Positions 1 to 7,544 are shown, counted from the stretch's first letter. The stretch: 11,977 bases of DNA from JBOHER01 sp050701115 (GCA_050701115.1 JBOHER010000305.1:1-11977); one strand, 5' to 3'. The notes: a model not told the origin generated them from the sequence alone. Program-made: numbers and translations.

Positions 1-278
1 ACCACCGGCTGCGGTCGCCGCTTGCGCGCCTCACCGATCAGCACCCGCAGCACGGCGGCGAGGCCCGCGAAGCGGGCAGGCACGTTGCGGCCCCTGCGCC
101 AGTCGCTGATCCGCTGGGCAGGCACCCGTAACGGGCGGCCCTGATCGTCGAGGAGCCTGGCCCTTGTGACCGATTCGCTCACCCGCTTCAGCGGAGGGTT
201 GCCTGCCTCGGAGTAGAGCAGGGCGAAACGCTCAGCGAACAGTTCGCGCGGGCCCGCGACCAGATCGGAGCTGCTCAC
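1..278 (-). CDS. HTH/STAND-type regulator, N-terminal fragment
   Basis: A minus-strand frame begins at a GTG (276-278) and is still open at the left edge, giving 92 residues. The N-terminus has the pattern of the actinomycete HTH-nSTAND-WD40 family: a helix with LYSEAGNPPLKRVSE (about 21-35), then VPAQRISDWRRGRNVPARF (about 52-70) and a hydrophobic helix ending in basic residues. In that family the small DNA-binding-like domain is followed by a P-loop STAND NTPase and WD40 repeats; those parts would lie left of the window, so they are inferred. An in-frame ATG start upstream is not available: the ATG near 341 is in another frame. The Shine-Dalgarno sequence is weak. Leu50 is encoded by the rare codon TTA (129-131). 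The biological role of this family (regulation or signalling; STAND NTPases also occur in defence) is not settled by the visible part. Confidence 0.72.
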   Translation of the reverse strand, partial: MSSSDLVAGPRELFAERFALLYSEAGNPPLKRVSESVTRARLLDDQGRPLRVPAQRISDWRRGRNVPARFAGLAAVLRVLIGEARKRRPQPV

Positions 279-310
279 CTGCCCACGCTCTCCCGGGTGC
301 TCGAGGGACC

Positions 311-335
311 GGAGAGTTCCGGACCGGAAAACTCC
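311..335. promoter_or_regulatory. Imperfect 25-bp palindrome, candidate operator
   Basis: The core TTCCGGACCGGAA (317-329) is a perfect odd-centred palindrome. The outer arms GGAG/CTCC (311-314, 332-335) also pair, leaving two mismatches. It lies 33 bp upstream of the GTG of the HTH/STAND gene, where a repressor site would be expected, and that gene product itself carries a DNA-binding-type domain. A TAAAAT hexamer on the minus strand (356-361) could be its -10 element. Operator function is inference. Confidence 0.35.
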
Positions 336-455
336 GCCGATGCTGTTCAACAGGCATTTTAGGGGCAGGACTCAGCTCGCGGGGTTAAGACTCCCGACCA
401 GCCGTGCCAAGATCATTCGGTGGCCGGAGGTATCCACACCGGGGCTCGGGGGAGC

Positions 456-490
456 GCTGCTGGGCAGGGTTGGGGGGCCTGCCCAGCAGC
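456..490 (-). terminator. 13-bp-stem hairpin downstream of ceramidase gene
   Basis: Perfect inverted arms GCTGCTGGGCAGG (456-468) and CCTGCCCAGCAGC (478-490) enclose a 9-nt loop. The hairpin sits 60 bp beyond the stop codon of the minus-strand ceramidase-like gene and before the next minus-strand gene. There is no U tract, as is common for high-GC actinomycete terminators. It is probably a terminator or 3'-end stabiliser. Nothing else is evident in the 279-550 gap apart from this and the palindrome at 311-335. Confidence 0.55.
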
Positions 491-550
491 ACTGCGCAGC
501 GAGATGGTCGCGATCTACGACCGCTGAAGGCCGCGCCAACCAAACCACGC

Positions 551-2536
551 TCAGTTGAACGGCTCGGAGCAGTATTCAGGCTGCCCCGCGTTCGCAGGCA
601 GGACGAACCGGTGTTCCCGCCCTCCCGCGAGGTCCGGCCCGAACCACCGGGCGGCATAGCGGTGACCACCCGCGCGGTCCCTCCCCAGGTGCGTGATGCT
701 GGTCCACCAGCCCTGGTCGTCGACGCGCCTTTCCGCCCGCATCGCGGGTTGCCAGGAGCCGCCGTCCATCGAGGTCTCGATCCGCAGCAGCGGCTCATGC
801 CAGTCGAGGTCTCCGGGAGCGACATCACGCCACCGCAGCTCCCAATACGCTTCCTCATCGACCGTCGCTTCGGTGAACCTCGGCGCGCCCAGCGAGTTCC
901 GGACGACCGGTTGCCGCTCGGGCCGGGCAAGGTAGCGGCGAATCCGGAGCGCGAAATGCCTGCGCGGCAAGTGGCCCGGCACCCAGCCGGTCTTGACCAC
1001 GTCGGCGGCCAGTTCGGCGACCGCGGCGGTCACAAACTTCAGCGAGTTGGCACCGTGCAGGGTGCTCGCCCCCTCGTAGCACTGCCAGGTGTACTCCTCG
1101 GCGGTGGTGAGGTAGTCCCAGTGATCGAAGACCAACGAGGACACCGCCACCCGTGCCACCCCTGATCCCGCGCCGATCGAATCCCGCGCGGCCTCCTCGA
1201 TCCTGCGCCCCGACTCGGCCGTCGTCTCGAACGGAACTCCGGCCACCAGGAGTGAACCGATGCGCACCACCTGCACCGGCAGTACCCGGGGGAAGCAGAT
1301 TCGCTGGGTGAATCGCGCCTGCAGCGGCCGTGTGCCGACGATCCACTTCGCACCGTGCGGGCCGCGTGCGACCGGTTTCGGGAAGCCCGGCCGGAATGGG
1401 GGAATGAAACTGATCACCGGCGTCTGGTTTTCCCGTGCGCCGGCGAGTTTCGCCATCCCGACGGCAGGCTCGGGCAGGGTGATCCCGCCGACGGCCGGGT
1501 CGGTGTCCAAATCGATCTCCCACACGCCCGCGCCCAGTCCCACCTGATCGGAGAGTTCGGCCGCGAGCCGATCGTGCAGTTCGGCCGCTGCGGCGCCGAT
1601 TCCGCACCCCACCCGTTCGGCTTCGCCATACACCAGTTGCCCTGGCCGCACGGCAGGAGTGATGTCTCCGTGGGATCCCTCGACCGCACCGACTACGGCC
1701 CGGCGGCCGGTGGCCCGCTCGATCCGGTCGCTCAGTTCGCCGTTGAGGTAGGCCCACACGTCGGCGTTGTAGGACCGGTCGTGATGCGAGATGCCCGTGC
1801 CGTGAATGGAGAACACCGATAACGCGGCCAGCGGCTCGAAGCCGCCGTCTTCGGCCTCCGTGTCCACTCGCAGCAGATGCAGCCACGGATTGACAGCCGC
1901 GTACGTCCGATGGGTGGCGACGCGCTTGTCGGCCACCGAGTCGTTGCGCACGTAGGCGTCGAGCGAGCGGTTGCGGGTGAAGCCCCACACCTCGGTGGAG
2001 CCGGTTGCCAGTCGAGCCGGCTTGCGGGTCGCCACCGACTCGCGAATCGCCCCGGAGATCCGTTCGACGAGGAACTGCGTCCACGCGGGATCGAAGCCCG
2101 GCTTGTTGGACGCGAAGTGGTTGTAGAAGTCGCAACCGTGGAACTGGCCCGGACCGGCGTGGGTGTGCGTATAGCCCATGAACAGCCCGGGAAGCCGCAC
2201 GTCGGTGTCGGTCGCGATGGCGTCGGCGACCAGGTGCGTCAGCACGGCTGAGCCGCCCAGCAGGTCGCTGGCCACCAGTGCCAGCGAGGTGGTCCCGCTG
2301 CGCAGGTGGATGACGCGGACCCGCAATCGGGTGCGGAAACCGTTACCGGTGTGCGCGTTCCTGGAGTGCCCGGCCTTGGGCAGTCCAGGTGGCGGCGTGA
2401 TGTCCACCTCTGCCGCGCCTGCCAGCAGTCCGTCGATCGGTGGCAGGTCGGCCGCGGGGGCGGGAACGACGTCGAATTGGGCTATCGGCTGGTCGCCGGT
2501 GGCGAAGGGCAGCAGCGGGCTGTGCGGCATGACCAC
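551..2536 (-). CDS. Neutral/alkaline ceramidase-like hydrolase
   Basis: This 661-aa protein matches the neutral/alkaline non-lysosomal ceramidase family, zinc amidases that cleave the N-acyl bond of ceramide. Diagnostic blocks in order are EVDITPPPGLPKAGHS (43-58), GYTHTHAGPG (121-130, zinc-histidine region), RNRS (188-191), FSIHGTGISHH (242-252), GSHGDITP (287-294), VPFETTAESGRR (434-445) and DYLTTAEEYTWQCYEGASTL (474-493). H124, H245, E437 and Y475 line up with the zinc ligands of Pseudomonas aeruginosa ceramidase. The expected active-site serine of the GDxSP motif is Thr293 here. There is no signal peptide, although many bacterial relatives are secreted, so the enzyme looks cytoplasmic. 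The start is GTG 2536 (alternative ATG 2530) with a weak Shine-Dalgarno; an in-frame TGA lies just upstream. Leu239, next to the zinc His, is a TTA codon. The gene probably shares a transcript with the upstream membrane-protein gene (61-nt gap). True substrate is unknown. Confidence 0.88.
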   Translation of the reverse strand: MVMPHSPLLPFATGDQPIAQFDVVPAPAADLPPIDGLLAGAAEVDITPPPGLPKAGHSRNAHTGNGFRTRLRVRVIHLRSGTTSLALVASDLLGGSAVLTHLVADAIATDTDVRLPGLFMGYTHTHAGPGQFHGCDFYNHFASNKPGFDPAWTQFLVERISGAIRESVATRKPARLATGSTEVWGFTRNRSLDAYVRNDSVADKRVATHRTYAAVNPWLHLLRVDTEAEDGGFEPLAALSVFSIHGTGISHHDRSYNADVWAYLNGELSDRIERATGRRAVVGAVEGSHGDITPAVRPGQLVYGEAERVGCGIGAAAAELHDRLAAELSDQVGLGAGVWEIDLDTDPAVGGITLPEPAVGMAKLAGARENQTPVISFIPPFRPGFPKPVARGPHGAKWIVGTRPLQARFTQRICFPRVLPVQVVRIGSLLVAGVPFETTAESGRRIEEAARDSIGAGSGVARVAVSSLVFDHWDYLTTAEEYTWQCYEGASTLHGANSLKFVTAAVAELAADVVKTGWVPGHLPRRHFALRIRRYLARPERQPVVRNSLGAPRFTEATVDEEAYWELRWRDVAPGDLDWHEPLLRIETSMDGGSWQPAMRAERRVDDQGWWTSITHLGRDRAGGHRYAARWFGPDLAGGREHRFVLPANAGQPEYCSEPFN

Positions 2537-2597
2537 ATCATGAGCGCATCACCGGGCCCCGTCGAGGTGGCAGCGCATGGGCCCCACTTGGTAGCGG

Positions 2598-4454
2598 TTA
2601 GTGACGTTTTCCGGCGTGCTTGGCAGTACCGGCCTGTACGCCGATACGCCGATGAGGTTGGCCACCGGCGGCGGCCACATAGCACCACGCGAAGATCGAC
2701 CAAGCCCCGGCGAAGATCGCGCCCACAATGATGTAGGCGATGAACCAGAGCACCGCTGGGGTGTCCTCCTTGCGCTCCCGTTGCAGGAAGGTGATCTCCG
2801 AGCCGAACTCCCGGTCGCCGGAGACGGCCTCGATCAATGGAGCGTTCGCCGCGGTGTCCTCCGGCGCATAGACCGGCAGGAGTGCCATGTCGCTCGGCGC
2901 GGTGTGCAGCCGGATTCCGGTCTTCCACTCGCCATACACCGGCATCGGCTGCGTCGTCTGGTAGACGCCGTCCCGTACCCGCTCCAGTGGCGCCTGGAAG
3001 AAGTCACCGCCCTGCCAGGACAGCGCCGAGAACCAGATGGCGCCCTCGGCCGCGTCAGCCGGATCCAGCGTCACGGTGGCGTCGACCCAGCGCGGCTCGC
3101 CGCCCTTGGGATGCGAGATGGGCAACCCTTCGGCGGTCTCGGTGAGCGAGATGTTGGCGCTGAGCCCGTCGGGGTCCTGCGGAACCACGATCGCGGCCAT
3201 CAGCGCGGTCACGCCCAGCGCTCCGGCGAGGCCGAGCGCGTGCCGCGAGCGGAAACGCTGCGCCGGTTTGCCCACCAGGGCACGGTCGGCCGGGCGGCGT
3301 GCCGCGATGTCCTCGACCCGGTGGTGCTGCCACGCCCCGATCAGCGCGCCCGCGACCCCGGCACCGGTGCCGAACGCGATGAACAGCGGCAGCAACGCGG
3401 CGGGCCACGGATAGGGCATCAGCCACTGGGAGAACGCCCATTCGGCCGGCATGCCGATCGTGCCGATGCCGACACCCGCGATGATCGCGAAGCGGTAGCC
3501 GCGCTTGCGGTGGCTCATGGCGAGCGCGACTACCTCCACCACGACGGCCTCGGCGATGTAGGGCAGGAACGGCGAGGCGTGCAGATCGGTCAGCAGCGGC
3601 AGCGGCACGAAGATCGCGCGGGCGAGGAAGAAGACGACGAGCACGACGGCGGTGGCGCCCGGTCCGAACTGCATCCGGGCGTACACCAGGGTCCAGCCGG
3701 AGATCAAACCGACGAGCACGACCTGGGACAGCATCGGGAACTGGGGCACACCGAGGTCGAACTCCATCAGGAACGCCGAAGCGCCCATCATCCACGCGCC
3801 TGCCAGCACCGGGCTCAACCAGCGTACGAAGGTGCCGGTGGCTCCAGCCTGGCGAGATTCGGCGAGCAGCAACATCAAGCCGAGAACGACGCAGATGCCG
3901 CCGCCGATCATCAGCACGTGGGTCGGACCCCACTCGGTGACGTCCTGGCCGAACAGCCGGTGCCAAAGGTCGTCGAGCGGGAATCCGGAGAGCCCGACGA
4001 AGCCGGTCACCATCATGAAGATGCTGCCCATCGGCGCATGCCAGTTCGGGCCGATGCGGAAAGTGCGCACCGGCAGCCTGCCCTTGGCCAGCGCCGCGCT
4101 GATCACCCCGGTCGCGAAGATCCCGATCAGTCCGAAGTAGATCGGATAGTGCGAGGGGTTGTCCAGCGGACCCTCGTCGCGGCCCAGTTCCATGTGGGTC
4201 GGCACGTCCCAGTACACCCCGATGAGCGCCGACATGCCGGAGAGGAAAGCCAGCGCCATGGGGACCGCGGCCCAGCGGGGCAGGCCGGTCAGGTTGGCAG
4301 CCCAGTCGGCCAGCCGACCGAGCAGGGTGCGCTTACCCGCGCGTTCCCTGATCACGAAGAGTGCGAGCGGAATGAATATTCCGAAGAAGATGGCGAGCGC
4401 GATCAGGATCTGCCCGATCGGCGCGCCCCCGGCAGGCGGCTGTGAGAGGACCAT
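2598..4454 (-). CDS. Polytopic membrane protein with extracytoplasmic beta domain, function unknown
   Basis: This 618-aa protein has about 13 hydrophobic membrane segments (roughly 15-35, 61-82, 102-123, 142-160, 177-197, 212-232, 240-258, 267-287, 297-313, 321-340, 351-375, 407-424, 567-592). Between the last two lies a soluble domain of about 140 residues (425-565), strand-rich, with WVDATVTLDP and VYGEWKTGIRLH; its pattern recalls the Ig-like FixH/YtkA type of domain, which is a weak inference. The stretch 158-179 (DDLWHRLFGQD, then TEWGPTH) places His, Asp and Trp residues at a membrane edge and could bind a metal or cofactor. The C-terminus is basic and His-rich (HRR...KHAGKRH). I do not recognise a named family. 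The start ATG 4454 is set by an excellent Shine-Dalgarno; the open frame continues far upstream but would run antisense through the neighbouring gene. It heads an apparent two-gene operon with the ceramidase-like gene, suggesting a shared membrane or lipid-related role. Confidence 0.82.
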   Translation of the reverse strand: MVLSQPPAGGAPIGQILIALAIFFGIFIPLALFVIRERAGKRTLLGRLADWAANLTGLPRWAAVPMALAFLSGMSALIGVYWDVPTHMELGRDEGPLDNPSHYPIYFGLIGIFATGVISAALAKGRLPVRTFRIGPNWHAPMGSIFMMVTGFVGLSGFPLDDLWHRLFGQDVTEWGPTHVLMIGGGICVVLGLMLLLAESRQAGATGTFVRWLSPVLAGAWMMGASAFLMEFDLGVPQFPMLSQVVLVGLISGWTLVYARMQFGPGATAVVLVVFFLARAIFVPLPLLTDLHASPFLPYIAEAVVVEVVALAMSHRKRGYRFAIIAGVGIGTIGMPAEWAFSQWLMPYPWPAALLPLFIAFGTGAGVAGALIGAWQHHRVEDIAARRPADRALVGKPAQRFRSRHALGLAGALGVTALMAAIVVPQDPDGLSANISLTETAEGLPISHPKGGEPRWVDATVTLDPADAAEGAIWFSALSWQGGDFFQAPLERVRDGVYQTTQPMPVYGEWKTGIRLHTAPSDMALLPVYAPEDTAANAPLIEAVSGDREFGSEITFLQRERKEDTPAVLWFIAYIIVGAIFAGAWSIFAWCYVAAAGGQPHRRIGVQAGTAKHAGKRH

Positions 4455-4459
4455 CGTTG

Positions 4460-4468
4460 CTTCCTTCC
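4460..4468 (-). promoter_or_regulatory. Shine-Dalgarno GGAAGGAAG fixing the membrane-protein start
   Basis: On the minus strand GGAAGGAAG lies 5 nt before ATG 4452-4454. It decides this start over the long upstream extension of the same open frame. Confidence 0.75.
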
Positions 4469-4568
4469 ACGTCAACTCTCCACGGATCACGCCCGACGTC
4501 GCGAGCGACTTGCCTCCTCCGCTCAGTGTGAGCCCGCACCGGCACTCGTGCTGGGTTAGTGTCTGTTC

Positions 4569-5162
4569 GTGAGCACAACGGCGGGCGCGCAAAGCAGTGA
4601 GCCGATGACCGACTTCTGTACCTATGGCGACTTCGGTCTTGCCTTCTTTCAGCGCGCGGTCACCGCGGAACGCATCCAGGATGGCGCCTCCGGGCTGGTG
4701 GGCCAGCCGATCGAATTCGGCCCGATCGGGGCCGGACCTGGCCGGATCGCGACGGTGTCGGCCACCGGCGAGGTGGGCACGCCCACGGTCACCAGCTTCT
4801 CCACCGCCGAGCCGCTGCGGTTCCTGCTGCGCGTTCCGGTGGACCTTCGGTTGTCGGTGTCGTTGCCCGCCACGGTGAACCGGTTCCGGGCCGACATGAT
4901 GATCGAGCTCACGCTGATCGCGCGGGCGGCCGAACCGCTGCGGGTGGTCATCGATATCGAGCCGCCGACCCGCGACGACATCACGGTCGACCTGCGGGCG
5001 GCCGGCGTGCGCGCAACGATGCTGCAAATGGTCGCCGGTATCGAGGGCGAGATCCGCCGGTTCGTCGCTCGTTATGTCGCCAAAGAGATCGGCAAACCCG
5101 CCATCGCGAAAGCCCGCGACATCGATCTCGGCGCGATCATCGACCGCAGCAGCCACACCTGA
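4569..5162 (+). CDS. Uncharacterised 197-aa protein preceding the decarboxylase
   Basis: I do not recognise this protein. It is soluble, without signal peptide or membrane segment. After an N-terminal stretch with TDFCTYGDFGLAFFQRAV (14-31), the middle is strand-rich (about 55-145: LRFLLRVPVDLRLSVSLPA, MMIELTLIARA, RVVIDIEPP), and the C-terminal part (about 150-190) is helical and charged (IEGEIRRFVARYVAKEI). A beta layer with closing helices recalls TULIP/SMP-like lipid-binding folds, but this is only an impression. The start is GTG 4569, without a good Shine-Dalgarno; TTAGTGT about 7 nt upstream could be a -10 of a leaderless message. ATG 4605 (residue 13) is an alternative. The stop is 7 nt before the decarboxylase start, whose Shine-Dalgarno GAGGT begins inside the TGA, so the two genes are probably cotranscribed and translationally coupled. 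It is divergent from the membrane-protein gene. Confidence 0.75.
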   Translation: MSTTAGAQSSEPMTDFCTYGDFGLAFFQRAVTAERIQDGASGLVGQPIEFGPIGAGPGRIATVSATGEVGTPTVTSFSTAEPLRFLLRVPVDLRLSVSLPATVNRFRADMMIELTLIARAAEPLRVVIDIEPPTRDDITVDLRAAGVRATMLQMVAGIEGEIRRFVARYVAKEIGKPAIAKARDIDLGAIIDRSSHT

Positions 5163-5169
5163 GGTCGCC

Positions 5170-6621
5170 ATGCCACGCGGGCACATGTCTCCTGAGGAGT
5201 TCCGGGAGCACGGCAAGCAGGTAGTCGACTGGATCGCCGACTACCTGGCAGGCATCGAGTCCTATCCGGTGCGCGCACAAGTGCGGCCGGGTCAGATCCG
5301 CGCGGCACTGCCCGCTCATCCACCGGAGCACGGGCAGCCCTTCGAGCAACTGCTGGCCGACCTCGACCGGGTCATCCTGCCCGGGATCACCCACTGGCAG
5401 CATCCGAGCTACTTCGCCTACTTCCCGGCCAACGCCAGCGGTCCCGCCGTCCTCGGCGACCTGCTGTCCGCGGGGCTTGGCGTGCAGGGCATGCTCTGGG
5501 CGACCAGCCCGGCATGCACGGAGCTGGAAACCGTCGTTGTGGACTGGCTCGCCGAACTGCTCGGCCTGCCCGCTCAGTGGCGCACCGACGCGCACGGCGG
5601 CGGAGTCATCGAGGACTCCGCGTCCAGCGGCAGCCTGGTCGCGTTGCTGGCCGCGCTGCACCGGAGCGGCCGTTCCGCGCACCGCAACACGTTGTATGTG
5701 TCCTCGCAGACGCACTCCTCGCTGGAGAAAGCCGCCAAGATCGTCGGTGTGCCTCCCGAGGACGTGCGGATGGTCGACGTCGATCCGCGCACGCTGGCCA
5801 TGCTGCCCGAGCACCTGGAGGCGCTGATCACTGAGGACCTCGCCGATGGCGCGACTCCGACGATGGTGTGCGCGACCATCGGCACCACCTCCACCACGGC
5901 CATCGATCCGGTCAGCGGGATCGGCGAGATCTGTCGAGCACACCGGATCTGGCTGCACGTCGACGCCGCATACGCGGGGGTGGCCGCGGTCTGCCGCGAG
6001 CTGCGCTGGATCAACAAGGGGGTCGCCGAGTACGCGGACTCCTACGTGACCGATCCGCACAAGTGGCTGCTCACCAACTTCGACTGCACGGTGCTCTGGG
6101 TGGCCGACCGGGAACCGTTGATCGGCGCGTTGTCGATCCTGCCCGAGTACCTGCGCAACACGGCAACCGAGTCCGGTGACGTGATCGACTACCGGGATTG
6201 GCAGGTGCCGCTCGGGCGGCGGTTTCGTGCGCTCAAGCTGTGGGCGGTCCTGCGCTGGTACGGCGCGGAAGGTCTGCGCGTGCACATCCGGTCGGGCATC
6301 GCGCTCGCCGCCGAGTTCGCCGAACTGGTCCGAGCGGACAGCGAATTCGCCCTACTCGAACACCATCCCTTCGGACTGGTCTGTTTTCGTCCACTATGGA
6401 CATCACTAGCCGAAGAAAGGTGGGACCGCGCCACCGAACTGCTGCTCGAACGGCTCAACGACTCCGGGGCGCTGTACCTCAGCCACACCAGGGTGGGTGG
6501 CCGGGTGCTGCTCAGGATGGCGATCGGTGCGCCTGCCACCCGGCACGAGCACGTCGTCGCCGCGTGGCAGCGGATCCGAGCGGAGTACCAGACGCTGAGC
6601 GCGGAACTCCGGTCAGCGTGA
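5170..6621 (+). CDS. PLP-dependent aromatic-L-amino-acid-type decarboxylase
   Basis: This 483-aa protein is a group II pyridoxal-phosphate decarboxylase of the aromatic amino acid (DOPA/tyrosine/tryptophan) type, converting an L-amino acid to its amine and CO2. Visible motifs are THWQHPSYFAYFPANASGPA near the N-terminus, ATSPACTELE, His182 in QTHSSLEKAA (ring-stacking His), HVDAAYAG with Asp265 (PLP pyridine nitrogen), DPHKW with Schiff-base Lys298, and the catalytic-loop Tyr327 in LPEYLRN. Tyr lies 29 residues after Lys, exactly as Lys303/Tyr332 in human AADC, and its retention favours decarboxylase over aldehyde-synthase activity. Length is that of the family. ATG 5170 follows GAGGT with good spacing. 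The gene is coupled to the unknown 197-aa gene upstream. Its last nine bases overlap the convergent diiron oxygenase gene. Substrate cannot be fixed from sequence alone; an aromatic amino acid is the likeliest. Confidence 0.93.
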   Translation: MPRGHMSPEEFREHGKQVVDWIADYLAGIESYPVRAQVRPGQIRAALPAHPPEHGQPFEQLLADLDRVILPGITHWQHPSYFAYFPANASGPAVLGDLLSAGLGVQGMLWATSPACTELETVVVDWLAELLGLPAQWRTDAHGGGVIEDSASSGSLVALLAALHRSGRSAHRNTLYVSSQTHSSLEKAAKIVGVPPEDVRMVDVDPRTLAMLPEHLEALITEDLADGATPTMVCATIGTTSTTAIDPVSGIGEICRAHRIWLHVDAAYAGVAAVCRELRWINKGVAEYADSYVTDPHKWLLTNFDCTVLWVADREPLIGALSILPEYLRNTATESGDVIDYRDWQVPLGRRFRALKLWAVLRWYGAEGLRVHIRSGIALAAEFAELVRADSEFALLEHHPFGLVCFRPLWTSLAEERWDRATELLLERLNDSGALYLSHTRVGGRVLLRMAIGAPATRHEHVVAAWQRIRAEYQTLSAELRSA

Positions 6622-7518
6622 AGGCAGCAGGAACGACCGGCGCCAGAAGCCCATACCGGGTGCGCCGACGAGGCCCTGCTCGGTCAGGAACGGCATGATC
6701 CGCTCACCGGAGTAGCGCAGCGTCTCGCGGAAATGCGGATTGTTCAGCGCGACCTCGCGCGCTTCGGCCGGATCGAGCTCGACCGCTCGGTACACCCGGG
6801 GGTGGATCAGGCTTCGGGTGATCTGCAGTGACACGAAGGCGATGAGCAGTCGCTGGTAGGCCAGCTCCGCCAGGCCCATCCTGGCCATGCCGCTGGCGAC
6901 CTCCTCCCGCGCGAAGGTGACGTGACGCGCCTCCTCCAGCACGTGGATCCGGTTCACCATGCGCATGAGCGGCTGGATGCCCGGGTCGTTCATCTGCTCC
7001 CGCTGCAACCGGTCGAGGATCTCCTCGGCGACCAGGATGGCGCCGTACAGTGCCGGGCCGTAGCCGATCACCGGCAGCAGCTTGGCGAGCTTGTGCAACA
7101 ACGGCACCGGTCCGTAGGCGCCGACGCCGGTACGACTGGCGAGCCGGGCGAACATGGTCGAATGCCTGCACTCGTCGGCGATCTCGGTGAGCAGGTACTG
7201 GGCTCTGCTCGTGGTCGGGTCGGCATTGTAGATCTCCTTGAGCAGCATCTGCATCAGCAGCACCTCGAACCAGATTCCGTTGGTGGCGACGCTGACGCCC
7301 TCGTGCTTGGAAAGCTCGATACGCTGCTCAGGGGACAGCCGGTCCCACAGGTAGGTGCCGTAGAGCGAGACCCGATGCTCCGGGACGTACCACTTGCCCG
7401 GGTGGAGCGGAGCGTCCCAGTCGATGTCGACATCGGGGTCGTAGAACTTGGTCGCGGAGGACCGCAGTAGCCGCTGCGCGGTCTTCTCCCGGTCTCCGGC
7501 CTTGATCGCTCGCGTCAT
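6613..7518 (-). CDS. AurF-family diiron oxygenase
   Basis: This protein (301 aa from ATG 7518) is a helical, ferritin-like non-haem diiron enzyme of the AurF/p-aminobenzoate N-oxygenase family (PF11583). The full ligand set is visible: Glu85 (IWFEVLL), Glu116-x-x-His119 (ECRH), Glu165 (VAEEILD), His192-x3-Glu196-x2-His199 (HVLEEARH). The spacings Glu165-His192-Glu196-His199 equal AurF Glu196-His223-Glu227-His230. AurF itself oxidises an arylamine to the nitro compound; most actinomycete homologues, often annotated simply as diiron oxygenase, have unknown substrates. ATG 7518 is preferred because AAGGTGG lies 8 nt before it; ATG 7542 or 7539 would add 8 or 7 residues without a Shine-Dalgarno. 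The gene is divergent from the DUF4873 gene across a region with two inverted repeats, suggesting joint control, and overlaps the decarboxylase tail to tail. Confidence 0.9.
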   Translation of the reverse strand: MTRAIKAGDREKTAQRLLRSSATKFYDPDVDIDWDAPLHPGKWYVPEHRVSLYGTYLWDRLSPEQRIELSKHEGVSVATNGIWFEVLLMQMLLKEIYNADPTTSRAQYLLTEIADECRHSTMFARLASRTGVGAYGPVPLLHKLAKLLPVIGYGPALYGAILVAEEILDRLQREQMNDPGIQPLMRMVNRIHVLEEARHVTFAREEVASGMARMGLAELAYQRLLIAFVSLQITRSLIHPRVYRAVELDPAEAREVALNNPHFRETLRYSGERIMPFLTEQGLVGAPGMGFWRRSFLLPSR

Positions 7519-7544
7519 TGCGAACACCACCTTCCCCATCATCC

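Noticed and set aside
404..1165. Plus-strand open frame overlapping the 3' end of the ceramidase-like gene
   Set aside because: Its Pro/Arg-rich translation has no motif; the minus-strand frame continues the ceramidase C-terminal domain here.
2556..2587. GGGCCC...GGGCCC inverted repeat between the membrane-protein and ceramidase-like genes
   Set aside because: Only six pairs around a long loop and self-complementary arms; too weak to call a terminator.
2601..4445. Plus-strand open frame of about 614 codons antisense to the membrane-protein gene
   Set aside because: Its translation is low-complexity, rich in Arg, His, Gln, Asp and Glu, with no motif; it is a GC-driven shadow of a gene with clear membrane segments and a strong Shine-Dalgarno.
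4498..4509. GTCGC-GA-GCGAC inverted repeat in the divergent gap 4455-4568
   Set aside because: Short and all CG-rich, expected by chance at this base composition; no supporting placement.
4455..5216. Upstream extension of the membrane-protein frame to 5216
   Set aside because: It would run antisense through the 197-aa gene and encodes an Arg/Asp-rich sequence; the Shine-Dalgarno at 4460-4468 sets the start at 4454.
5137..6285. Minus-strand open frame antisense to the decarboxylase
   Set aside because: Composition is shadow-like, while the plus strand carries a complete decarboxylase with all catalytic residues.
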